This document shows positions 8,770-17,060 of a DNA stretch of 64,000 bases, in pieces. The notes under the pieces were generated by a model, which did not search any database, was not told the DNA's origin, and worked only from the letters and a program-made list of their open reading frames with translations. Source of the DNA: PFJX01 sp040757575 (lineage in GTDB: Bacteria; Pseudomonadota; Gammaproteobacteria; Burkholderiales; Thiobacillaceae); assembly GCA_040757575.1 (NCBI GenBank), contig JBFLXA010000002.1, positions 1 through 64,000 of the forward strand, read 5' to 3'. A program made the translations under genes and the position numbers. Every line of letters starts with the position of its first letter. The stretch's first letter is position 1.

Positions 8770-9924
8770 ATGCAACACGCCACCCCCCTCCTCCGTCCTC
8801 CCTTTGCCCGGCCCCGTCTTGCCGGACTGGCTGCCCTGGCCTGCCTGATGGCCAGCCAGGCCCAGGCCAGTGCCACCCTCAACTTCGGCGAAGACCAGTC
8901 CCTGTCCCTGGGACTGGGCCTGCGCACCAGCTTCACCCACACCAACACGGGCAACAACAAGAACGACTTCAACCTGGACAGCATCCGTCTCTATGCCAAC
9001 GCCAGCCTGAACAAGTACATCAAAGGCACCTTCAACACGGAAAAGGACAGCGACGACAACGTGAAAGTGCTGGATGCCATCGCCCGTTTCGAATTCTCCG
9101 ACGGCTTCAACATCTGGGCCGGCCGCATGCTCCCCCCCAGCGACCGGGCCAATCTGGATGGCCCCTACTACCTGTCCGCCTGGTCCTATCCCGGTGTGGT
9201 ATCCCAATATCCGGCCCGCTTTGCCGGCCGGGACGACGGCCTCACCGTCTGGGGCAAGGTGGCCGACCAGAAGCTGGTCTACGCCGTGGGGGCCTTCCGG
9301 GGCCATAACCGCGTTTCCGGCGCCTCCAACGACGATGGCGGCAACCTCCTCTATGCCGGCCGAATCCAGTACAACTTCCGGGATGCCGAACCCAACCCGG
9401 CCTACTACGCCAGCAGCACCTACCACGGCGGTGCGGAAGTGCTGGCCCTGGGGCTGGCCGGCATGTACCAGGCCGACGGCGTAGGCACCGCCGCCACCCA
9501 GGGCGACTACACCGGCCTAAGCGTGGACGCCCTGATGGAACACAAGCTGCAGGGCGGCGGCGTGGTGAACCTGGAAGCCGCCTACTACGACTTCGACACC
9601 GATGACGTAGCGGACGTGGCCGCCGGCTTCGGCGGCGCCGGCGCCACAGACAACGTGGGCGGCATCAGCCAGGGAGACGGCTGGCTGGTGGGCGCCGCCT
9701 ACCTGATCCCAGCCCAGGTCGGCTGGGGCAAATTCCAGCCCTATGCCCGCTACCAGACCTTCGACAACGACCTGGCCAACACCACCACCAAGCAGACGGA
9801 CGTGGGGGTGAACTACGTGATCAAGGGCCACAACGCCCGGGTCAGCATGAACTACGGCAAGGCCAAGGTCACCGCCACCCCGGACGTGAAAACCTTCACT
9901 GTCGGCCTGCAAGTGCAGTTCTGA
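8770..9924 (+). CDS. Outer-membrane porin, probably for urea/short amides
   Basis: A 384-residue secreted beta-barrel protein. A signal peptide ends near CLMASQAQA, the mature chain is rich in alternating aromatic and polar residues (for example LNLGL-type strands, YARYQTF, VSMNYGKAKV), and the last residue is phenylalanine (GLQVQF) as in outer-membrane barrels. An AGGAG site six bases ahead fixes the start at MQHATPLL rather than 60 bases upstream. Divergence from urtA over a shared operator suggests it admits urea, as proposed for FmdC-type amide/urea porins; the substrate is inferred from context only. Confidence 0.85.
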   Translation: MQHATPLLRPPFARPRLAGLAALACLMASQAQASATLNFGEDQSLSLGLGLRTSFTHTNTGNNKNDFNLDSIRLYANASLNKYIKGTFNTEKDSDDNVKVLDAIARFEFSDGFNIWAGRMLPPSDRANLDGPYYLSAWSYPGVVSQYPARFAGRDDGLTVWGKVADQKLVYAVGAFRGHNRVSGASNDDGGNLLYAGRIQYNFRDAEPNPAYYASSTYHGGAEVLALGLAGMYQADGVGTAATQGDYTGLSVDALMEHKLQGGGVVNLEAAYYDFDTDDVADVAAGFGGAGATDNVGGISQGDGWLVGAAYLIPAQVGWGKFQPYARYQTFDNDLANTTTKQTDVGVNYVIKGHNARVSMNYGKAKVTATPDVKTFTVGLQVQF

Positions 9925-9963
9925 CCTTCCGACACACCAGTTCCATACTCCATGCAGGTTTAC

Positions 9964-9988
9964 GGGTGGCCCAGTGCCACCCTTTTTT
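9964..9988 (+). terminator. Rho-independent terminator after the porin gene
   Basis: Perfect 7-bp stem GGGTGGC / GCCACCC with loop CCAGT, followed directly by six T, 40 bases after the porin stop codon. Confidence 0.93.
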
Positions 9989-10079
9989 CGTCTAGCAGAC
10001 TGGTATGCCCGGGTCACATGCAAGCCTTAAGGGGCCTACAATCTGCCGCGTCCCAAGCTGAAGCTGCCGTCCCAACGCC

Positions 10080-11423
10080 ATGAGCCTGCTCGACGAACAG
10101 TCCATCTTCACCACCATGAAGCAGGACGGCCCCTTTGCCGTCAGCGATGGCGCGGCACTGCGCCGGCACTTTTCCAGGGAAACCCGGGAGTGGGTGCGGC
10201 AATTCAACGGCGACCGGCTGCTGGTCACCAAATACCGGGTAGTCCGGGCCCAGATCTTCGATTTCCTGCAGATCCAGCGTTTCGAGGAAATCCCCCAGTT
10301 GCTGGTGGATTCCGCCCTGCGGGCGCGCCACAGCGAACGGGCCTGCCGGCTGCTGGGCAACCTGTTCGGCATCAGCGGCAGCAATTCGGAAATCCGCAGC
10401 AAGCTGAAGGAATACGCCCAGACCGCCGACGGTGTCATCAACCTGATGCGGGACAAACTGCTGGCTCCCTATGCCGCCTACGTGGAAACCAACAACGAGA
10501 TCGAAACCACCCACGACCCGGTGGACCTGCTCCTGCGGGTATTCGACGACCGATTCCACAAGAAGGCCCGCTTCGAAGCCAAGCGCAAGCTCATGCTCAT
10601 GAACCTGGCCGGGGCCATCGACCAGCGGGAACGGGAAACGGACATCGAAAACAAGTTCTACGCCTTCCTTGAATTCCTCAACCGCAACGTCTGGAGCCCC
10701 CGCCTGAAGATCGGCGAACTGGAAAGCGCCTACCTGCTGAGCCGCCATGACCCGGCCGACTTCCGCTGCCTGGACGTGCAGGTCATTCCTCCCCAGGCCC
10801 GGGCCCAATACCTGCCCCTGGCCCCGGACCAGAAGCTCACCCTGGTGAAGCGGCGCCTGTTCCAGGACGGGGGCCGGGACATTCCCGTCTACGTCAGCGT
10901 GCGCAAGAAGGATTCCGCAGCCAAGGTGCTCAAGCTACTGCGCAAGAACGAAAAGAACCCGGCCGTGGCCGTGGACGACGAACTGGGCCTCATGGCCGTG
11001 CTGGACACCCTGAGCGACGTGAAACGCTTCGTGCGCCACATGACCCGCTCCGCCATCAAGGCCGGCTCCCTCATGACACTGGAAGACATCTCCGACACCC
11101 TCACCGGCACCGGCCAGCGCCAGGCCCGGAACGTGGGCAGCAGCGGCAAGACCCCCATGCTCAAGTTCTTTGCCCGCATGGGCGGCATGCGGGTGGAACT
11201 GATCCTGCACACCAACGCCTCCTACCTGAACTACCGCTACCAGCGGGACATCGCCCACGAGGAATATGAAGTGAAGCGCATCTTCGATTCCGGCGTGGCC
11301 GAATTCCTCTTCCCCGGCGACATCTACAACCTGGACATGAACCAGATCCGCCAGGCCCTGCTGGAACAGTTCCGGCGCAACATCGAAACCGCCGGCCGGG
11401 CCCACGATTACGTGGCCGCCTGA
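10080..11423 (+). CDS. Conserved hypothetical protein, 447 residues
   Basis: I do not recognise this soluble, charged, mostly helical protein. The N-terminal half is helical (FSRETREWVRQFNGDRLLV, LFGISGSNSEIRSKLKEY). The C-terminal half looks mixed alpha/beta, with ELGLMAVLDTLSDVKRFVRH, GKTPMLKFFARMGGMRVEL and DIAHEEYEVKRIFDSG. The succession of a VDDELGL segment, a strand MRVELILHT and a helix HEEYEVKRI faintly recalls RelA/SpoT-type synthetase layout, but catalytic residues cannot be matched with confidence. It has no signal peptide or membrane segment. It stands between a terminator and a small DUF3820 gene that starts 16 bases later. Confidence 0.7.
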   Translation: MSLLDEQSIFTTMKQDGPFAVSDGAALRRHFSRETREWVRQFNGDRLLVTKYRVVRAQIFDFLQIQRFEEIPQLLVDSALRARHSERACRLLGNLFGISGSNSEIRSKLKEYAQTADGVINLMRDKLLAPYAAYVETNNEIETTHDPVDLLLRVFDDRFHKKARFEAKRKLMLMNLAGAIDQRERETDIENKFYAFLEFLNRNVWSPRLKIGELESAYLLSRHDPADFRCLDVQVIPPQARAQYLPLAPDQKLTLVKRRLFQDGGRDIPVYVSVRKKDSAAKVLKLLRKNEKNPAVAVDDELGLMAVLDTLSDVKRFVRHMTRSAIKAGSLMTLEDISDTLTGTGQRQARNVGSSGKTPMLKFFARMGGMRVELILHTNASYLNYRYQRDIAHEEYEVKRIFDSGVAEFLFPGDIYNLDMNQIRQALLEQFRRNIETAGRAHDYVAA

Positions 11424-11439
11424 CCCGGCCCCCAGCACC

Positions 11440-11670
11440 TTGAGCCCCGGCCCCCACCCCGACGAACTCCTGCTCCTGGTCACCCGGGTGATGCCCTACG
11501 GCAAATACAAAGGCCGCCTCATCGCCGACCTGCCGGGCCACTACCTCAACTGGTTCGCCCGGGAAGGCTTTCCCAAGGGCGAAATCGGCCGCCTGCTGGC
11601 CCTGATGCAGGAGATCGACCACAACGGCTTGAAGGACATGCTGGCGCCCCTGCGGCAAGGGGACCGGTAG
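11440..11670 (+). CDS. DUF3820 family small protein
   Basis: A 76-residue protein with the DUF3820 core MPYGKYKGRLIADLPGHYLNWF and a following helix (GEIGRLLALMQEIDHNGL). The family occurs widely in proteobacteria and has no established biochemical role. The start is a TTG at 11440; no better ATG or GTG lies near. It is probably co-transcribed with the preceding 447-residue gene, and faces the response-regulator gene tail to tail. Confidence 0.8.
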   Translation: MSPGPHPDELLLLVTRVMPYGKYKGRLIADLPGHYLNWFAREGFPKGEIGRLLALMQEIDHNGLKDMLAPLRQGDR

Positions 11671-11748
11671 GGGCAAGGACACGCGGCCCCGGACTCGGCC
11701 TTTAGTCCCCCTCCGGGCTACACCTCTATGGCTGTTACCTACAGCCCC

Positions 11749-12693
11749 TCAGCCCGTCCCCTTGCCCAGCCGGCCCAGGGCCAGGTTGGCGGCGGCGGTG
11801 CGGGTTTCCACGCCCAGTTTTTCGAATACATGTTCCAGGTGCTTGTTTACCGTGCGGGGGCTGGTGCCCAGGATCTCGCCGATGTCCTTGTTGGTCTTGC
11901 CCTTGCTGACCCAGTAGAGCACTTCCGCTTCCCGGCTGGTGAGCCGGAAGACGGTCGTCAGGGTGTCGATGTCGGCGGCGTGGTTTTCTTCCCGCAGCAC
12001 CAGCAGCAGTTCGGTTTCGCTCGCTTCGCCCCCGGGGCCGGGGTCGTGGAGGCTGGCCAACAGGCGGCGGGCGGGCTCGGCCACCAGCACGGGGGGTTCC
12101 CGGGCTTCCCGGGCGGCCTGCTGGGCTTCGGCAATCCAGGCCAGCAGACGGGGCGGGGCCTGATCCTGATCCACGTGCAGGTAGTCACGTAGCAGGCGGC
12201 GGGCCAGGGGGGTTTGCCAGAGCAGGCGGCCGTCGGACTGGCGCAGCACGGCGGTGGCCTGGCCGTAGGCGTCCAGGGCACTGCGGGCCTGTTTCATCTG
12301 CCGGGCGTTTTGCATGTGGGCGGCAATGCGGGCCAGCACTTCGGCGGGACGGATGGGTTTGGTGACGTAGTCGGCCACGCCGGCGCCGAAGGCGGCCACC
12401 ACGTGTTCGGTTTCGGTCAGGCCGGTCATGAAGACGATGGGAATGGGCTGGGTGGCTTCGTCAGCCTTGAGGCGGCGGGCCACTTCAAAGCCGTCCATGC
12501 CGGGCATGACGGCGTCCAGCAGGATGACGTCGGGCCGGCTCTGGCGGGCCCGTTGCAGGGCGGATTCGCCGTTGGTGGCCACCAGCACCATGTAGCCGGC
12601 TTCGTCCAGGGCATCGTGGAGCAGGCTGAGGTTGTCCGGCACGTCGTCGACGATGAGGACGATGTCGGTGTTCAGGCGGTCCAGGGCGGTCAT
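11749..12693 (-). CDS. LuxR/NarL-type response regulator paired with the permease-kinase
   Basis: Two-domain regulator, 314 residues. Residues 10–125 are a receiver domain with acidic pair VDD (16–17), phospho-acceptor D60 in ILLDAVMPGMDG and conserved K112 in YVTKPI. Residues about 245–308 form a LuxR helix-turn-helix (LTSREAEVLYWVSKGKTNKDIGEIL, then SPRTVNKHLEHVFEKLGV). The linker of about 110 residues is unusually long and unrecognised. Its ATG overlaps the stop of the upstream kinase gene by four bases, so the two are translationally coupled and almost certainly cognate. Confidence 0.95.
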   Translation of the reverse strand: MTALDRLNTDIVLIVDDVPDNLSLLHDALDEAGYMVLVATNGESALQRARQSRPDVILLDAVMPGMDGFEVARRLKADEATQPIPIVFMTGLTETEHVVAAFGAGVADYVTKPIRPAEVLARIAAHMQNARQMKQARSALDAYGQATAVLRQSDGRLLWQTPLARRLLRDYLHVDQDQAPPRLLAWIAEAQQAAREAREPPVLVAEPARRLLASLHDPGPGGEASETELLLVLREENHAADIDTLTTVFRLTSREAEVLYWVSKGKTNKDIGEILGTSPRTVNKHLEHVFEKLGVETRTAAANLALGRLGKGTG

Positions 12694-15600
12694 GTCGGTT
12701 TATGGGCGGGGTGGTCGGGGGCGGCGTCCAGGGGGGTGTCTTCCACGGCGTGGTCTTCCAGTTGTGCCTGGATGATCTCGCGCATGGCGTCAAACTGGAA
12801 CTGACCCGCCAGGCTTTCCATGACCTGGACGAAATCGTGATGGGCAGGGTCCTGGCCGCGCATGGCTTGCAGCTGCTGCTTGATGCCCCGCAGGTAACCC
12901 CGTTCGATCTGGGCATCCAGGGCCATCAGGCTGTCCCGGTCGGGGCTGACCAGCACGGGGGCCGTCCCGACGACGGCCGGTACGTCCAGCTCCAGCTGGG
13001 CCGGTGGGGCTTCTTTCTGCACCCATTCCAGCTCCAGGCGACGGCCGATCCAGTCCAGCAGGTCGTCCACCTTGACGGGCTTGGTGATGAAGTCATCCGG
13101 GCCGATGCCGGCATCGTTTTCGGCACCCCGCTCGAAGGCGTTGGCGGAGATGACGGCAACCAGGGCGTCTTCCGCCCCACCCTGATCCCCGGCCCGCAAG
13201 CGGCGGAGGGTTTCCCAGCCGTCCAGCCCGGGCATGGCCAGGTCCATGAAGATGAGATGGGGACGCACGCGGCCCACCTGGTCCAGGCACTCCTGGCCCG
13301 AGGCGGCCTGGTAGACCTGGAACCCCAAAGGTTCCAGCACGCTGGCGAGGAATTCCCGATCGGTGCGTTCGTTGTCCACTACCAGGATGCGCCGCCGCAC
13401 CCCCACGTAGCCCACCCGTTGCACCCGGGGCAGGACCTGGGCCGTCTGGGCGGGCAGTTGGGGCAGGAAGAGCCGCACCCGGAAGCGACTACCCTGGTCC
13501 GGCTGGCTGTCCACCGTCAACTCTCCGCCCATCAGGTCGGTGAGCATACGGGCGATGGTGAGCCCCAGGCCAGTGCCGCCGGTGGCACCCACCGAGGCGG
13601 CACTGCCCCGGGAGAAGGGCTCGAAGATACGTTCCAGTTCATCCACCGGAATGCCGGGGCCCGTGTCGCTGATCTCGAAATGGGCCATCTCGCTCTGGTA
13701 GCGCACGCTCAGGGCCACCTGGCCCCGCAGGGTGAACTTCACGGCATTGCCCAGGATGTTGAGCAGGATCTGCCGCAGCCGCCGTTCATCTGCCCGCACC
13801 AGGGCGGGCAGTTCCCCCTGGGGCTGGTAGTGGAAGGCCAGGCCTTTGTTGCGGGCCTGGAGTTCCAGCATGCCCACGATCTGGTTCAGGAATTCGGGAA
13901 AGGCCAGGGGCTTGGCTTCCAGGGAGAGACGGCCGCTTTCGATGCGGGCCATGTCCAGGGTGCCTTCGATGAGGGAGAGCAGGTGTTCGCCGCCCCGGCG
14001 GATGACGCTCACCGCCTGGCGCCGGTTGGCGGGCACGGCCTCGTCCCCTTCCAGTATCTGGGCATAGCCCAGGATGCTGTTGAGGGGGGTACGCAGCTCA
14101 TGGCTGATGGCGGAGACGTAGCGGCTCTTGGCCTGGTTGGCCTGATCGGCATCCCGCTTGGCCTTTTGCAGCAGGGCATCGGTACGCCGGTGGGATTCGA
14201 TCTCCCGCATCAGTAATTCCGTCTGGCGGTTGGACTCTTCCTGGGCCACCTGGCGGCTCTTGTGGGTGAGCACCAGCCACCAGGCCAGAATGCCGGTGAT
14301 GAGCAGCAGCAGAAAAAAGGCCCGCAGGTAGGAAAGCTGTAGGGCGGGCAGCAGTTCGGCCGCATTGGCCCCCAGGGCGGCCACCTCCTGGTAATACAAG
14401 AGCCCCACCAGCAGGGCCAGGAAGGGGATGGCACCGGCCATGAGCAGCAGGTAGTGGCCCAGGCCCGCCTCCAGGTAGGGGGCCATGGACCCCGGCAGCA
14501 GCTTTTCCAGAAAGGCGCCCCACTGCCGGCCAAGGCGGGCGTGGGGCTTGCAGAGGTCATTGCAGCGGGCATCCAGGGTGCAGCACAGGGAGCAGATGTG
14601 CCCTTGATAGGCGGGACAGGGGGCCAGATCCTCGGCTTCGTAGGGCTGGCCGCACACGGCGCACACCTGTCCCGCCTCAGGGGGGTTAGCCTCTGGACTG
14701 GCAGGGGGCCGGGCCAGGTAGTAGCGCCCTTTGGTCAGCCAGGCGATGAGGGGGGAACAGACCAGGGCCGAACCGATGGCGATGAAGGTGGCGTAGGGCT
14801 GCACCTGGGCGCCGAACACCCCCAGATAGGCAGACACCGCCAGGGTGGAGGCAATGAGCATGGCGCCCACCCCCACGGGGTTGATGTCGTACAGGTAGGC
14901 CCGGCGGAATTCGATGCCCCGGGGAGACAGCCCCAGGGGTTTGTTGATCACCAGATCCGCCACCACGGCCATCATCCAGGCCACGGCCACGTTGGAATAC
15001 AGCCCCAGCACCCGGCCCAGGGCCTGGAACAGTTCCAGTTCCATGAGCATGAGGGCAATCATGGTATTGAACACCACCCACACCACCCGGCCGGGATGGC
15101 TGTGGGTGAGACGGGCAAAGAAGTTGGACCAGGCCAGGGAGCCGGCATAGGCGTTGGTGACGTTGATCTTCAGCTGGGAGATCACCACGAACAGGGCCGT
15201 CGCGGCGATGGCCCAGGCCGCCACCGGAAACACATACTGATAGGCCACAAAGTACATCTGGTTGGGGTCCACCGCCCGCTCGGCCGGCACGCCATGGCTC
15301 AGGGCCAGCCAGGCCAGCAGGGCGCCCCCCAGCATCTTGATCACCCCGGGCACCACCCACCCCGGCCCCCCCACCAGCACCCCGGTCCACCAGCGGCGCC
15401 GGTTGGCCGGGCTGTATTCCGGCATGAAGCGCAGGTAGTCTGCCTGTTCCCCCATCTGGGTGATGAGGGCCAGCCCCACGGCCATGGCCGCGCCGAACAG
15501 GGCAATGTCGAAATCCGCCGAGCCCTGGCCCGCGTAACCCAGAATGCCGGCGAAGGCCTGGGGTTCCTTGGCCAGCAGGAACACAAAAGGCAACACCAGC

Positions 15601-16181
15601 ATGGCCAGCCAGACCGGCTGGGTGAGGGCCTGGAGGCGGCTGATGGTGGTGACGCCATGGGTGACCAGGGGAATCACCACCAGGGCGCAGATCAGATAGC
15701 CCCAGGCCGGCGGGATGCCGAAGGCCAGTTCCAGGGCATAGGCCATGATGGCCGCTTCCAGAGCGAAGAAGATGAAGGTGAAACTGGCATAGACCAGGGA
15801 AGTCAGGGTGGACCCCAGATATCCGAACCCCGCTCCACGGGTGAGGAGATCCATGTCCACCCCGTAGCGGGCGGCATAGATGCTCACGGGCAGGCCGGCC
15901 AGGAAGATGATCAGGCCCGTGGCCAGGATGGCCAGGGCGGCATTGATGAAACCGTAGTTGACCAGCAAGGTGGCCCCCACCGCTTCCAGCACCAGAAAGG
16001 CCGCCGCCCCGAAAGCGGTGTTGGCCACCCGGCCTTCGCTCCATTTGCGCCAACGCCGGGGGGTGAAGCGCAGGGCGTAGTCTTCCAGGGTTTCCGTGGC
16101 CACCCAGGTGTTGTAGTCCCGACGCACCTGCACCACCCGCTGGGGGGCCGTATCCCGGGGGGGATCACCCATGGCAGGCAT
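12690..16181 (-). CDS. Hybrid histidine kinase with an NCS1 permease-like sensor
   Basis: A 1163-residue membrane sensor. Residues about 50–480 form a multi-span domain of the NCS1 purine/cytosine permease type (NYGFINAALAILATGLIIFL, GVDMDLLTRGAGFGYLGS, INVTNAYAGSLAWSNFFAR). Next comes a segment with eight cysteines between residues 507 and 544 (CAVCGQPY, CSLCCTLDARCNDLC), a likely zinc-ribbon-like or redox site. Two more membrane helices lead to a HisKA domain with H694 in SHELRTPLNSILGYA, a HATPase domain (N box, DTGPGIP, GGTGLGLTIA), a receiver with D980 and K1034, and a helical C-terminus. The sensor probably detects or transports a nitrogen compound. ATG 16181 is preferred to TTG 16190; ATG 16172 is also possible. 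Confidence 0.92.
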   Translation of the reverse strand: MPAMGDPPRDTAPQRVVQVRRDYNTWVATETLEDYALRFTPRRWRKWSEGRVANTAFGAAAFLVLEAVGATLLVNYGFINAALAILATGLIIFLAGLPVSIYAARYGVDMDLLTRGAGFGYLGSTLTSLVYASFTFIFFALEAAIMAYALELAFGIPPAWGYLICALVVIPLVTHGVTTISRLQALTQPVWLAMLVLPFVFLLAKEPQAFAGILGYAGQGSADFDIALFGAAMAVGLALITQMGEQADYLRFMPEYSPANRRRWWTGVLVGGPGWVVPGVIKMLGGALLAWLALSHGVPAERAVDPNQMYFVAYQYVFPVAAWAIAATALFVVISQLKINVTNAYAGSLAWSNFFARLTHSHPGRVVWVVFNTMIALMLMELELFQALGRVLGLYSNVAVAWMMAVVADLVINKPLGLSPRGIEFRRAYLYDINPVGVGAMLIASTLAVSAYLGVFGAQVQPYATFIAIGSALVCSPLIAWLTKGRYYLARPPASPEANPPEAGQVCAVCGQPYEAEDLAPCPAYQGHICSLCCTLDARCNDLCKPHARLGRQWGAFLEKLLPGSMAPYLEAGLGHYLLLMAGAIPFLALLVGLLYYQEVAALGANAAELLPALQLSYLRAFFLLLLITGILAWWLVLTHKSRQVAQEESNRQTELLMREIESHRRTDALLQKAKRDADQANQAKSRYVSAISHELRTPLNSILGYAQILEGDEAVPANRRQAVSVIRRGGEHLLSLIEGTLDMARIESGRLSLEAKPLAFPEFLNQIVGMLELQARNKGLAFHYQPQGELPALVRADERRLRQILLNILGNAVKFTLRGQVALSVRYQSEMAHFEISDTGPGIPVDELERIFEPFSRGSAASVGATGGTGLGLTIARMLTDLMGGELTVDSQPDQGSRFRVRLFLPQLPAQTAQVLPRVQRVGYVGVRRRILVVDNERTDREFLASVLEPLGFQVYQAASGQECLDQVGRVRPHLIFMDLAMPGLDGWETLRRLRAGDQGGAEDALVAVISANAFERGAENDAGIGPDDFITKPVKVDDLLDWIGRRLELEWVQKEAPPAQLELDVPAVVGTAPVLVSPDRDSLMALDAQIERGYLRGIKQQLQAMRGQDPAHHDFVQVMESLAGQFQFDAMREIIQAQLEDHAVEDTPLDAAPDHPAHKPT

Positions 16182-16229
16182 CTGCTTCAACCTGGAATCT
16201 TGTCGGGGAAGGGTCCACGCCGCCCCGTC

Positions 16230-16685
16230 TCAATCGTCTTCGCGCCGGAATTCGCCCTCGATCACCCCGTCATCCCGCCCTCCGGGACCGGATCGGGCCC
16301 CGCGCGGCTGGCCCGGCGAAGGGCCCGACGCGGGATTCTGGCGGGCAGCGGGTGCCGGGGCCTGAGGCAGGCCGGCACTCAACAGCAGCAGCAGTGCGAC
16401 GGCATCGGAGAAGAAGCCCGGGAAGATCAGCAACAGTCCCGCCAGAAAGCGCCGCCCCGTGCGCCACAGGGCCGAGATGGGGTCACGGCCGCTGTGGGCG
16501 GCCTGCATCAGTTCCGGCATGAGGCCTGCACCGGTGGAGCGGATCAGCCAGGCCCCCAGGAACAGGTCCGCCACTAGCCATAAAATCACGGACAGCACCC
16601 CGATCCTTCCTCCCACCAGGGCCATACCTACTATTTCCAGGGCCAAAATGGCCACGGCTATAATCCCGGCGTACCCCATCCTCAT
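16230..16685 (-). CDS. fxsA: FxsA family membrane protein
   Basis: A 151-residue inner-membrane protein of the FxsA family, named for suppressing F exclusion of phage T7 in E. coli. It has an N-terminal EIVGMALVGGRIGVLSVILW segment, the family's RFLAGLLLIFPGFFSDAVALLLLL stretch, and a proline/glycine-rich charged tail ending GEFRREDD. An AAGGA site seven bases ahead supports this start over an ATG 21 bases upstream. It is divergent from cutA with a gap of about 25 bases. Confidence 0.88.
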   Translation of the reverse strand: MRMGYAGIIAVAILALEIVGMALVGGRIGVLSVILWLVADLFLGAWLIRSTGAGLMPELMQAAHSGRDPISALWRTGRRFLAGLLLIFPGFFSDAVALLLLLSAGLPQAPAPAARQNPASGPSPGQPRGARSGPGGRDDGVIEGEFRREDD

Positions 16686-16710
16686 TCCATCATCCTTCTT
16701 CGCCATTCCC

Positions 16711-17049
16711 GTGCCGGACACCCTGCTCGTAGTGACCCATCTGCCCAACGCGGACATTGCCCAACTCCTGGCGCGGGACCTGGTGGAGTCGGGTTTGGCT
16801 GCCTGCGTGAACGTGTCGCCAGCCTGCCGCTCGTATTACATCTGGCAGGGGGCATTGCAGGAAGATGGGGAGGTTCCCCTGTTGATCAAGACCACGGCGA
16901 AACTTTACCCTGCCGTGGAGGCCTATATAAAGCAGCAACATCCCTATGACCTGCCAGAGATCATCGCCCTGAAGATCGAAGCTGGTCTGCCCGAGTACCT
17001 GCACTGGGTGGACGCGCAATGCGCCGTCCCCGGCGCCCCCCTCGCCTGA
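16711..17049 (+). CDS. cutA: Divalent-cation tolerance protein CutA
   Basis: A small trimeric cytoplasmic protein, 112 residues. Family motifs are clear: LVVTHLPNADIAQLLARDLV, LAACVNVSPACRSYYIWQG and VPLLIKTTAKLYPAVEAYI, ending HPYDLPEIIALKIEAGLPEYL. The start is most likely GTG at 16711, which gives the standard length; in-frame sequence upstream belongs to the fxsA side and shows no similarity. The gene precedes dsbD, a common CutA–DsbD arrangement in proteobacteria. Confidence 0.92.
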   Translation: MPDTLLVVTHLPNADIAQLLARDLVESGLAACVNVSPACRSYYIWQGALQEDGEVPLLIKTTAKLYPAVEAYIKQQHPYDLPEIIALKIEAGLPEYLHWVDAQCAVPGAPLA

Positions 17050-17060
17050 CTGGAGCCTAA

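Noticed and set aside
14454..16577. 707-codon plus-strand frame opposite the permease-kinase
   Set aside because: His/Gly/Gln-rich composition, no domains, and fully antisense to a conserved gene.
16635..16664. cutA promoter (TTTCCA … TATAAT) inside fxsA
   Set aside because: TATAAT at 16659 is attractive, but the -35 match is weak and the position inside fxsA makes it uncertain, so it is not listed as a feature.
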